DNA of 12,403 nt from Burkholderiales bacterium (GCA_014379915.1 JACMKV010000248.1:1-12403); one strand, 5' to 3'; shown: positions 1 to 7,595, counted from the first letter of the stretch. Program-made: numbers and translations. The notes: generated by a model from the sequence alone, not told the origin.

Positions 1-130
1 GGCCCACCGCCAGCAAAATCATACGCTTGCCGTCGGGGAAGAAGAAGTGGACGACCAGCGGCTTGATGATCACCCACTGGTACTGCTAGATTCCGGCGAA
101 GTCGAATTCGATCTCTAAGAGGCCGATGTT
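1..130 (-). other. Damaged 3' part of ahcY at the window edge
   Basis: Read on the minus strand in the ahcY frame, this stretch still encodes the SAH hydrolase sequence after the NAD domain, including QYQW, IKP and FPDGKR. Many codons depart from the family, however. The conserved GHFDNEID is read as GLLEIEFD, an amber stop stands just before QYQW, and the PQVDH region reads PLVVH. Against the family sequence as I remember it, most changes are A to T on the coding strand: CAC to CTC, AAC to ATC, ATC to TTC, GAG to GTG, CAG to CTG, GAC to GTC. They are nearly all amino-acid changing. The gene is clean upstream of position ~130. I infer sequencing or assembly error at a contig end; real gene decay is less likely. 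Confidence 0.6.
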
Positions 131-1147
131 GCAGACAATGGCCTGATCCTTCATCGCCTTCATATGCTCGTGCGTGATGACGTGGAAATTGCCGGTCGCG
201 GTGACGAAGATGTCGGCTTTATCGGCGGCGTAATCCAGGGTTACGACGCGGTAGCCTTCCATCGCCGCCTGTAACGCACAGATCGGGTCGATCTCAGTCA
301 CCCAGACTTGCGCCGATAGCGCGCGCAGCGCCTGCGCCGAACCTTTGCCGACATCGCCGTAGCCCGCCACCAGCGCGACCTTGCCTGCGACCATCACATC
401 GGTCGCGCGCTTGATGCCGTCGACCAGCGATTCGCGGCAGCCGTACAGATTGTCGAATTTGCTCTTGGTGACCGAATCGTTGACATTGATCGCCGGGAAT
501 GCGAGCCGGCCTTCCTTGGCCATCTGGTACAGCCGCTTGACTCCAGTGGTGGTCTCTTCGGTCACGCCTTTGATCTTTGCTAAGCGCGTTGAATACCACT
601 TGGCATCCTGCTTGAGTTTGGCCTTGATCGACGCGAACAGAAAGGTTTCTTCCTCGCTCCCGGGATGCGCGAGCAGCGAGCCATCTTCCTCAGCCTTGGC
701 CCCTAGATGCAGCAGCAGCGTCGCATCACCGCCGTCATCGAGGATCATGTTCGAGTAACCACCGTCAGGCCATTCGAATATGCGATGCGAGTAGTCCCAA
801 TATTCTTCGAGCGTTTCGCCCTTGACCGCGAATACCGCGGTGCCGCCGGCCGCAATCGCTGCGGCGGCGTGATCCTGAGTCGAATAGATATTGCACGATG
901 CCCAGCGCACTTCAGCCCCCAGCGCTTCCAGCGTTTCGATCAGCACCGCGGTCTGGATAGTCATGTGCAGGGAACCCGTGATGCGCGCCCCGCGGAGCGA
1001 TTTCAGGGCGGCAAACTCCTCGCGGATCGCCATCAGACCCGGCATTTCGGTTTCGGCAATCGCGATTTCCTTGCGGCCCCACGGGGCCAGGGAAATATCT
1101 GCGACTTTGTAGTCGGTGGAACTTTTAGTTTGCAGTACGGCGCTCAT
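86..1147 (-). CDS. ahcY: Adenosylhomocysteinase (SAH hydrolase), interrupted at the window edge
   Basis: This cytoplasmic NAD-dependent enzyme splits S-adenosylhomocysteine into homocysteine and adenosine, which relieves product inhibition of methyltransferases. I place the start at the ATG at 1147 (MSAVLQ), preceded by GGAGAG; the longer in-frame reading from 1219 would run through the riboswitch. Visible features are GSLHMTIQTAVL (~58-69), CNIYSTQDHAAAA (85-97), ILDDGGDAT (135-143), the ~40-residue insertion common in bacterial enzymes (~150-190), SVTKSKFDN with substrate lysine 228 and aspartate 232, Cys237, and the NAD loop AGYGDVGKG (261-269). The frame stops after 353 residues where the family has about 470. 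The His of GHFD, catalytic in the family, reads Leu343. Homology continues past the stop to base 1, so the break is probably an edge error. The gene follows metK on the same strand. Confidence 0.93.
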   Translation of the reverse strand: MSAVLQTKSSTDYKVADISLAPWGRKEIAIAETEMPGLMAIREEFAALKSLRGARITGSLHMTIQTAVLIETLEALGAEVRWASCNIYSTQDHAAAAIAAGGTAVFAVKGETLEEYWDYSHRIFEWPDGGYSNMILDDGGDATLLLHLGAKAEEDGSLLAHPGSEEETFLFASIKAKLKQDAKWYSTRLAKIKGVTEETTTGVKRLYQMAKEGRLAFPAINVNDSVTKSKFDNLYGCRESLVDGIKRATDVMVAGKVALVAGYGDVGKGSAQALRALSAQVWVTEIDPICALQAAMEGYRVVTLDYAADKADIFVTATGNFHVITHEHMKAMKDQAIVCNIGLLEIEFDFAGI

Positions 1148-1150
1148 TAC

Positions 1151-1158
1151 GTCTCTCC
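1151..1158 (-). promoter_or_regulatory. Ribosome binding site of ahcY
   Basis: GGAGAGAC lies 3 bases before the ATG at 1147, with the GGAG core 6-7 bases away. It is the best Shine-Dalgarno match near this start and supports M1 at 1147. The upstream bases TTCTC (about 1167-1171 on the minus strand) could pair with GAGAG, so the site may be hidden in a small hairpin below the riboswitch. Confidence 0.6.
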
Positions 1159-1177
1159 ATGTCAGTGAGAAGAATTC

Positions 1178-1253
1178 GAGCGCCGTTTCGATTGAAACCC
1201 AGGCTCCCCCGAGCCTCACAGCCTTTGGCGGCCTGCTGCAGCGCTCCTCGGGG
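1178..1253 (-). ncRNA. SAH riboswitch in the ahcY leader
   Basis: This RNA aptamer binds S-adenosylhomocysteine and turns on the gene behind it. On the minus strand, CCCCGAG (1253-1247) pairs with CTCGGGG (1213-1207) to form P1. GAGCGC (1246-1241), just inside P1, pairs with GCGCTC (1183-1178) downstream, which gives the pseudoknot typical of the class. The conserved strings CCGAGGAGCGCTGC, GGCTCGG and AACGGCGCTC are all present in the right order, and a GC-rich hairpin with an AAA loop (GCC AAA GGC) fills the P2 position. It starts only ~20 bases after the metK stop and ends ~30 bases before the ahcY ATG. I know this class from ahcY leaders of beta- and gammaproteobacteria. The match is by eye, without a covariance search. 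Confidence 0.9.
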
Positions 1254-1273
1254 TGCGGGATTTAGTTTTACCG

Positions 1274-2461
<1,188 letters not shown>

Positions 2462-2493
2462 CGTGCTTTCGCCAGGCTGGATAAAGGGCCGCT

Positions 2494-2502
2494 AGGATAA
2501 CA
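2494..2502 (-). promoter_or_regulatory. Possible extended -10 promoter for metK
   Basis: On the minus strand TGTTATCCT fits an extended -10 element (TG, one base, TATCCT) about 33 bases before the metK ATG. No good -35 box is visible, which extended -10 promoters can tolerate. It would give a leader of only about 25 bases, too short for a riboswitch. The rest of the 237-base gap between metK and dapF (2462-2698) shows no recognisable gene and no clear promoter for dapF. A 64-codon minus-strand reading there has no family features. Confidence 0.3.
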
Positions 2503-2698
2503 CAGCTTGGGAAATTGCGGCTCTGAGGGCTCCGGGTTCGGTCGGAAGTAAATCGACTCCGATTATCCGCGCATAGCGGTCGCAAAAAAACAGGTTCGTT
2601 CGCTCCGCAGATTTCAGCCCGTCGATTTTCCAGCCATTATCGAAAATGCTCCTCCGCAGCGTGCTCGGCCGAAGCCGGAAAGTCACTCGACGACCTCA

Positions 2699-3547
2699 GT
2701 GCTTTTGAAATTCACCAAGATGCATGGGCTCGGCAATGACTTCGTCGTCTTCGACGCGACGTCCTACCCGCTGGCCCTGGCGCCCGCACAAATACGGCTG
2801 ATCGCCAACCGCCGCTTCGGCATAGGCTGCGATCAGGTGTTGCTTGTGGAGCCGGCGAAAGCGCCGGGCAACGACTTTTTCTATCGGATATTCAATGCCG
2901 ATGGCGGGGAAGTCGAGCAATGCGGCAACGGCGCGCGCTGCTTTGCCCGTTTCGTTACGGATCGCGGCCTGACCAGAAAGCGCGAAATTCGCGTCGAAAC
3001 CCGCGGCGGCGTGCTGGTTCCAAGGCTCGAAGATGGCGGCGCCGTCACCGTGAGCATGGGCGAACCGGTTTTCGAGCCTGCCGAGATTCCTTTTGTTGCG
3101 GAAAAACGTGCGCTAACTTATATGCTGCACGTCAGCGACCGCCACATCGAAATCAGCGCGCTGGCGCTGGGCAATCCGCATGCCGTGCAAATCGTCGGCA
3201 GCATCGATCTGGCGCCGGTTGCTTGCGAAGGCCCGTTGATCGAACGCCACGAACGATTTCCGCAACGCGTGAACGCCGGCTATATGCAGGTGCTTGATCG
3301 CAGCCATATTCGCCTTCGCGTCTTTGAGCGCGGCGCCGGCGAAACGCTAGCGTGCGGCAGCGGCGCGTGCGCTGCCGTCATTGCCGGCATTTCGCGCGGG
3401 CTGCTCGATGTGTCGGTCGACGTTGAAACGCGCGGCGGCCATCTGCGCATTTTATGGGGCGGGGAAGGAGAATCCGTGATGATGAGCGGCCCGGCAGTAA
3501 CCGTATTCGAAGGCGAAATCCAATTACCGGAGGACCACAATTCATGA
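2699..3547 (+). CDS. dapF: Diaminopimelate epimerase
   Basis: The enzyme converts LL- to meso-diaminopimelate, the direct precursor of lysine and of the peptidoglycan cross-link residue. It works without cofactor, using two cysteines. Both are present: Cys75 in NADGGEVEQCGNGARC (66-81) and Cys219 in ERGAGETLACGSGACAA (210-226). The N-terminal KMHGLGNDFVV and the central GNPHAV are also typical. The length of 282 fits the family. I keep the GTG at 2699 because it gives the usual ~8 residues before KMHGLGNDF; TTG at 2705 is possible. No strong ribosome site precedes either. Its stop codon overlaps the start of the DUF484 gene by four bases (ATGA), so the two are probably translationally coupled. 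Confidence 0.96.
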   Translation: MLLKFTKMHGLGNDFVVFDATSYPLALAPAQIRLIANRRFGIGCDQVLLVEPAKAPGNDFFYRIFNADGGEVEQCGNGARCFARFVTDRGLTRKREIRVETRGGVLVPRLEDGGAVTVSMGEPVFEPAEIPFVAEKRALTYMLHVSDRHIEISALALGNPHAVQIVGSIDLAPVACEGPLIERHERFPQRVNAGYMQVLDRSHIRLRVFERGAGETLACGSGACAAVIAGISRGLLDVSVDVETRGGHLRILWGGEGESVMMSGPAVTVFEGEIQLPEDHNS

Positions 3548-4197
3548 AGTCGGAAGAAGTCGCGCGCTACCTGAAAGAGCGCCCCGAGTTTTTTGAGCAA
3601 TACGCTGACCTCGTCGCCGGCATGCATATTCCGCATCCGCACGGCGGCCGCGCGATTTCGATCAGCGAGCGGCAAATTCTGAGCCTGCGCGATAAAAATC
3701 GTGCGCTCGAAATGAAGCTCGAAGAGCTGATCCAGACAGCGCGCGACAATGAAGTGGTCGACGAGCGGTTGCACCGGATGACGGTCGCGCTGACCGGTGC
3801 GCGCGATCTTGAAGTGCTGCGCCACGCGCTGTACTTCAATCTGCGCGAAGATTTCGCTGTGCCGCACGTCGCCCTGCGCCTTTGGGCCGAAGGCGGCGAG
3901 GCCGATCTGGCTGAATTCCGCGAAGCCAGCGCCGAAGCCCGCGCTTTCGCCGAAGCGCTGACGAGCCCGCAATGCAGCCACCAGGCGATGGCCGATACGG
4001 CTGAATGGTTCGGCCACGACCCCGAGCAGCTACGCTCGTTTGCCTACGTCGCGCTGCGGCAGCCCGATACGTTCGGCCTGCTCGTGCTCGCCAGCGAAGA
4101 TCCGCAGCGCTTCTACCCGGAAATGGGAACCCACTATTTGCGCCATTTGGGCGATGCGGTTAGCGCCGCATTCTCGCGTTATTTCAGGATCGGCTAA
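3544..4197 (+). CDS. DUF484 family protein (YigA-like)
   Basis: This is a 217-residue cytoplasmic protein of unknown function. The N-terminus carries the family pattern: VARYLKERPEFFEQY (6-20), then IPHPHGG, then ISERQILSLRDKNRALE leading into a probable coiled coil (~45-70). The rest (~75-217) looks like a GAF-type sensing fold, with LEVLRHAL, VALRLWAE and the late FGLLVLASEDPQRF. The start at 3544 is supported by a good ribosome site, GGAGGA, nine bases upstream. It overlaps dapF by four bases and stops five bases before xerC. The order dapF, DUF484, xerC matches dapF-yigA-xerC of enterobacteria, so a link to recombination or the cell envelope has been guessed from context, but no activity is established. 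Confidence 0.9.
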   Translation: MKSEEVARYLKERPEFFEQYADLVAGMHIPHPHGGRAISISERQILSLRDKNRALEMKLEELIQTARDNEVVDERLHRMTVALTGARDLEVLRHALYFNLREDFAVPHVALRLWAEGGEADLAEFREASAEARAFAEALTSPQCSHQAMADTAEWFGHDPEQLRSFAYVALRQPDTFGLLVLASEDPQRFYPEMGTHYLRHLGDAVSAAFSRYFRIG

Positions 4198-4202
4198 GCG
4201 AA

Positions 4203-5213
4203 ATGGGCACGGCTGCCAGCCCAACTGCATCGGACGGCGCTGACGCGCGGTATCTTGCCAGCTTTATCGATCACTTAAGCCGCGAGCGCGGATTGAGCCC
4301 GCATACCGCGTCGAACTATGCGCGCGACGTGCGCGCCTTGCTCGGTTTGCTCGCCGCGCCCACAGCGCCCGATGACCGCGAGGAGGATGGCGCCGATCAT
4401 GCCGGCTTTGTCTATCAGCAGCGCAACGCGCTCGCCGAACTCAAGATCCACAACATCCGAAGCTTCGTCGGCCGCCTGCACGCGCGCGGCTTGAGCGGCA
4501 AAAGCCTCGCGCGCATGCTTTCGGCATGGCGCTGTTTTTTCAACTACCTCGCGCGCGATCACGGTTTTTCGCACAACCCGTGCGTCGGCCTGCGCGCGCC
4601 GAAATCGCCGCGAATGCTGCCGCAAGCGCTGTCGCCCGATGCCGCCGCGCAGTTTCTCGACGCCCCTTCGGCCAAAAATGCGGCCGGCAATGACGCGCAA
4701 ACGCCGCTCGCCTTGCGCGACAAGGCGATATTCGAACTCGGCTACAGCTCGGGTTTGCGGCTGACTGAACTGACCAGCCTCGACCTGGCCGATTTGCTCG
4801 GCGACGGCACGGTACGGGTGACCGGCAAAGGCAGCAAGACGCGCATCGTTCCGGTCGGCGCGTTTGCGCGGCGCGCGCTGGACGAATGGATCGCAAGCCG
4901 CGCGCTATCGGCCAAGCCCGAAGAGCCCGCGCTGTTCATCAACGCCAGAGGCGGCCGGCTGTCGGGCCGCGCGATCCAGTACCGGATCAAGCATTGGGCG
5001 GTCAAACACGGCGTTGCCAGCAACGCTCATCCGCACATGTTGCGGCATTCGTTCGCTTCGCATGTGCTGCAATCGAGCGGCGATCTGCGGGCAGTGCAGG
5101 AAATGCTCGGTCATGCCAGCATTTCGACGACGCAGATCTATACGCATCTCGATTTTCAATATCTGGCCAAGGTTTACGACAAGGCGCACCCGCGCGCGAA
5201 GAAAAAACCGTGA
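4203..5213 (+). CDS. xerC: Tyrosine recombinase XerC
   Basis: XerC works with XerD at dif to resolve chromosome dimers at cell division under FtsK. The N-terminal SAM-like core-binding domain (~14-130) contains LSRERGLSPHTASNYARDVRAL. The catalytic domain carries the full set of active-site residues: Arg186 (SGLRLTE), Lys209 (GKGSKTR), His278 and Arg281 (HMLRHSF), His304 (LGHASI) and the nucleophile Tyr313 (IYTHLD). At 336 residues it is longer than the usual ~300. Extra sequence falls at ~53-75 (acidic, rich in Asp/Glu) and ~155-168. Integrases of mobile elements share this fold, but its place behind dapF and the DUF484 gene argues for the housekeeping XerC. It begins five bases after the previous stop, without a clear ribosome site. 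Confidence 0.94.
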   Translation: MGTAASPTASDGADARYLASFIDHLSRERGLSPHTASNYARDVRALLGLLAAPTAPDDREEDGADHAGFVYQQRNALAELKIHNIRSFVGRLHARGLSGKSLARMLSAWRCFFNYLARDHGFSHNPCVGLRAPKSPRMLPQALSPDAAAQFLDAPSAKNAAGNDAQTPLALRDKAIFELGYSSGLRLTELTSLDLADLLGDGTVRVTGKGSKTRIVPVGAFARRALDEWIASRALSAKPEEPALFINARGGRLSGRAIQYRIKHWAVKHGVASNAHPHMLRHSFASHVLQSSGDLRAVQEMLGHASISTTQIYTHLDFQYLAKVYDKAHPRAKKKP

Positions 5214-5332
5214 TCGATGCAGGACAACCAGCAGTGCCGGCGCACGTTCTCCCACGTTTCTGATTCCTGAAAGACATCGCGCCATCGGGCGGGCGCGGCG
5301 CGCTGTTCGGGGTGCCGGGGATTTCCAGGAGA

Positions 5333-5361
5333 TCGCCTTTGCTGTCTTCAAGGCGAGATTT
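5333..5361 (+). terminator. Possible weak terminator after xerC
   Basis: TCGCCTT (5333-5339) and AAGGCGA (5350-5356) form a perfect 7-base stem with a 10-base loop, followed by GATTTT. It lies 120 bases after the xerC stop and before the next promoter, a sensible place to end the dapF-xerC transcript. The loop is long and the T run short, so it may be inefficient or chance. Confidence 0.3.
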
Positions 5362-5365
5362 TCGA

Positions 5366-5388
5366 GCCGCGCGGCGCCCGGCGGGCGC
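5366..5388. repeat. Stacked GC palindromes upstream of the STAS-gene promoter
   Basis: GCCGCGCGGC (5366-5375) is a perfect 10-base palindrome. It overlaps a second inverted repeat, GCGCCC (5374-5379) with GGGCGC (5383-5388) around a 3-base loop. The pair ends four bases before the -35 box at 5393. It could be a protein-binding site, part of a transcript end, or a product of high GC content. No T run follows. Confidence 0.4.
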
Positions 5389-5392
5389 GTAA

Positions 5393-5421
5393 TTGCGGCG
5401 CAAGCGTCCATATGCTATAAA
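5393..5421 (+). promoter_or_regulatory. Sigma-70 type promoter for the STAS-protein gene
   Basis: TTGCGG (5393-5398) and TATAAA (5416-5421) are separated by 17 bases, and TG stands one base before the -10 box, giving an extended -10. This is the best promoter match I see in the window. Transcription would start near 5428, about 35 bases before the GTG at 5463. CCGGA (5425-5429) and TCCGG (5446-5450) could form a small leader hairpin. Confidence 0.6.
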
Positions 5422-5462
5422 AGCCCGGACGCTCCTCCTCGTCACTCCGGATCAACGACCAC

Positions 5463-6764
5463 GTGGTATTTTCTTTTTTCCGCAAAAAAGATTCGCCTAC
5501 ACCTGCGTCCGCCAAGCGCAAGCCGGCAACAAGCAAAGCAGCGCCCAAGACGATAGCGCCTCCCGTAGGCGGAATAGCCCCTAAGGTCGCCGTTCCGCAA
5601 GCGCGCAAAGCGAGCCTGGCGCCCGAGGCAGCGGGCGCCGCTGCGAAAAAGATTGCACCTAAAGTAGCGCCTAAAGCCCAACCCCAGACATCACCGAAAA
5701 AGCAGACCTTATCGGAATCCGGTTTCGAGGTATCGGATTCACCGGCCGAGCTCTCCGGCGCCGCTGAAGAGGCCGCCATACTGTACGCAAACAATCAGAT
5801 TCAGCCGGCAATTGCCGTTTTGCTGCAGGGGGTAGGCGAAAAACTCGGTTCGAGCAACCGTTCGCTGTGGCTGATGCTATTCGATCTGTATCAATTACAG
5901 GGCATGCAGCAGGAATTCGACGACTTAGCACTCGATTTCGTCGTCAAATTCGAACGCTCGCCGCCGCCGTGGCGCAATCGGGAAAAAGCCAAGGCTGCGC
6001 CCAAAGCAACGAAGCCGGCAGCAGCCGGGACCGCGAGCTTGTCAGGAACGCTGACTGCCGCGTGCAAGCCGCAGCTCGAGCAGCTTGTGCGCACGATAGA
6101 CAGTAAAAACCAGGCGCGGCTCGACTTGAGCAAAATCGACGGCATAACGACCGAAGGAAGCGCGCTATTACGGGAGACGCTGCAAAACCTGCGCAAGCGC
6201 GGCGCGCCGCTGTCGCTGGCGGGCGCCGACCACCTCGCGCAAGTCGCGCTGGATGCGCTGCCGACGGCACACGGCAACGAGAAAACGGCGCCTTGCCTGC
6301 TGCTGCTCGAGCTTTATCAGATACTAGGCAAACAGGCCGAGTTCGATGATCTGGCCGTGCAGTACGCGGTCGAAACCGAGGTATCGCCGCCGTCGTGGGA
6401 AACAGCACCCCACTGGGGCGATGAAGCCGCCTCGCAGCCGAAGCCGGAAGTGGAAGGGGCTCAGGAACGCGCTGCGGCGCCGGGAAGCCGATTCGCATTG
6501 ACCGGCGAGATGGCGGGCTCGACCGAGCCGCAACTGCGCGACTTCGTCGACTACGCGGCGTCTCGGATCGCAATCGAGGTCGACATGCTCGATCTGCGGC
6601 GCATGGATTTCGTCTGCTGCGGCATGCTGCTGAACATCCTGACCGGCATCCGCCAGGGCGGCAAAGGCGTTCGTCTGATCGGCGCCAACGAGATGGTTTT
6701 CGCGCTGTGCCGGGTCATGGGCATCGATCAAGTCGCGACGCTGGTCAAAAGCAAGCACCACTAA
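5463..6764 (+). CDS. Protein with two helical-repeat plus STAS-domain units
   Basis: I recognise domains but no established function. Residues 1-100 are a basic, probably disordered head rich in Pro, Ala and Lys (MVFSFFRKKD, then APK-type repeats). Two similar units follow. Each has a helical TPR/FimV-like segment ending in a Ser-Pro-Pro-X-Trp motif (139-170 and 281-312, 18 of 32 identical by my alignment) and then an STAS-like domain (~191-265 and ~341-430; the second ends in GKGVRLIGANEMVF). STAS domains usually mediate protein contacts, as in anti-sigma antagonists and MlaB. I see no signal peptide or membrane segment. The GTG start gives a compact N-terminus but has a poor ribosome site. 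It has its own promoter and lies between xerC and hslV. Its stop codon abuts a MITE-like element. I infer a scaffold or sorting role only weakly. Confidence 0.85.
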   Translation: MVFSFFRKKDSPTPASAKRKPATSKAAPKTIAPPVGGIAPKVAVPQARKASLAPEAAGAAAKKIAPKVAPKAQPQTSPKKQTLSESGFEVSDSPAELSGAAEEAAILYANNQIQPAIAVLLQGVGEKLGSSNRSLWLMLFDLYQLQGMQQEFDDLALDFVVKFERSPPPWRNREKAKAAPKATKPAAAGTASLSGTLTAACKPQLEQLVRTIDSKNQARLDLSKIDGITTEGSALLRETLQNLRKRGAPLSLAGADHLAQVALDALPTAHGNEKTAPCLLLLELYQILGKQAEFDDLAVQYAVETEVSPPSWETAPHWGDEAASQPKPEVEGAQERAAAPGSRFALTGEMAGSTEPQLRDFVDYAASRIAIEVDMLDLRRMDFVCCGMLLNILTGIRQGGKGVRLIGANEMVFALCRVMGIDQVATLVKSKHH

Positions 6765-6918
6765 AGAGGCTCTGATTACTGTAAGTCCTCCGTTCGTGGT
6801 GAGCTAGCCTGTGCTGAGTGCGTCGAAGCAAACCCATGAATAGAGGACCTCACTCAATCAATGAGCTGTGCGATTGCCCTTCGACAGCTCAGGGCGAACG
6901 GCACTTAATCAGAGGTTC
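6765..6918. mobile_element. MITE-like palindromic element, 154 bases, no coding capacity
   Basis: The ends form an inverted repeat: GAGGCTCTGATTA (6766-6778) against TAATCAGAGGTTC (6906-6918), 11 of 13 matching. Inside are further paired arms: CCGTTCG (6790-6796) with CGAACGG (6895-6901), TGAGCT (6800-6805) with AGCTCA (6886-6891), and TGAGTG (6815-6820) with CACTCA (6851-6856). CTAA occurs directly before (6761-6764) and after (6919-6922), like a target-site duplication of the YTAR type made by IS5-family transposases. The left CTAA contains the TAA stop of the STAS gene. The core around CCCTTCGACA and GGGCGAACGG resembles a repeat I recall as widespread in proteobacterial intergenic DNA. 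No transposase gene is in the window. The origin is inferred. Confidence 0.65.
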
Positions 6919-6988
6919 CTAATCCGGCTCCGGCCGGCGCCTCGCGGCTGGCATCCGCAGCAATCGTTGAGCAAAACCGGGGAATGCG

Positions 6989-7540
6989 ATGGAGCAGTAT
7001 CACGGCACGACCATTCTGTCGGTGCGGCGCGGCGGGCAAGTCGCTCTCGGCGGCGACGGTCAGGTCACGCTGGGCAACATCATCGTGAAAGCCGGCGCGA
7101 AAAAAGTGCGCCGCCTGTATCACGATAAGCTGCTCGCCGGTTTTGCCGGCGGCACCGCCGATGCATTCACCTTGTTCGAGCGCTTCGAAGCCAAGCTCGA
7201 AAAGCATCAGGGGCATCTGCTGCGCTCGGCAGTCGAACTGGCCAAGGATTGGCGCACCGATCGCATGCTGCGTCGCCTCGAAGCCATGCTCGCGGTCGCG
7301 GGCCGCGATGCCTCGCTCGTGATTACCGGTAACGGCGATGTGCTCGAACCCGAGTACGGCATTCTGGCGATTGGCAGCGGCGGCGCATTCGCGCAGGCGG
7401 CGGCGAAAGCGCTGCTCGACAACACCGAGCTTTCCGCGCGCGACATCGTCGCCAAGTCGCTGACCATCGCCGGCGAGCTGTGCATTTACACCAATCAACA
7501 GCACGTGATCGAAACCCTTGATGCCGCGGATAAGGAATAG
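6989..7540 (+). CDS. hslV: HslV peptidase subunit of the HslVU protease
   Basis: HslV is the proteasome-like threonine peptidase. Two hexameric rings are capped by HslU ATPase rings and degrade unfolded or regulatory proteins in the cytoplasm. The 183-residue protein shows the N-terminal GTTILSVRRGGQVALGGDGQ, GFAGGTADAFTLFERFE (~51-67), LAKDWRTDRMLR and ITGNGDV. The active threonine is Thr7 of HGTT, so the six residues MEQYHG must be removed to expose it. Betaproteobacterial HslV commonly carries this short extension. The ATG at 6989 has GGGGA five bases upstream. It lies 70 bases after the MITE-like element and 61 bases before hslU, with which it surely forms an operon. I found no clear heat-shock promoter. 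Confidence 0.97.
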   Translation: MEQYHGTTILSVRRGGQVALGGDGQVTLGNIIVKAGAKKVRRLYHDKLLAGFAGGTADAFTLFERFEAKLEKHQGHLLRSAVELAKDWRTDRMLRRLEAMLAVAGRDASLVITGNGDVLEPEYGILAIGSGGAFAQAAAKALLDNTELSARDIVAKSLTIAGELCIYTNQQHVIETLDAADKE

Positions 7541-7573
7541 GTATCGGGAATTGCGGAAGCCCCTCCCAGGATC

Positions 7574-7595
7574 CTGATCCCTGATCCCTCTGATC
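7574..7595 (+). repeat. Short CTGATCC heptamer repeat between hslV and hslU
   Basis: CTGATCC occurs twice in tandem (7574-7580 and 7581-7587), followed two bases later by CTGATC (7590-7595). It fills the space where a ribosome site for hslU would be expected. It may be a small slippage product. Confidence 0.6.

Noticed and set aside
1..130. Adenine-targeted mutagenesis by a diversity-generating retroelement
   Set aside because: The changes are only A to T, not A to any base; the target is a housekeeping enzyme; no reverse transcriptase or template repeat is visible; and the cluster sits at the sequence edge.
2492..2686. Small 64-codon minus-strand gene upstream of metK
   Set aside because: No ribosome site, no recognisable family, and it spans the likely metK promoter.
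2462..2700. SAM riboswitch in front of metK
   Set aside because: I saw none of the SAM-I, SAM-II or SAM/SAH core patterns, and the likely transcript leader is only about 25 bases.
4864..5556. 230-codon plus-strand frame over the end of xerC and the following gap
   Set aside because: It overlaps the XerC catalytic domain in another frame, is Arg- and Ser-rich and shows no domain pattern. The XerC frame carries all active-site residues.
6765..6988. CRISPR array or tRNA in the gap before hslV
   Set aside because: There are inverted arms but no regularly spaced direct repeats, and no cloverleaf with a T-loop motif; the MITE-like reading explains the structure.
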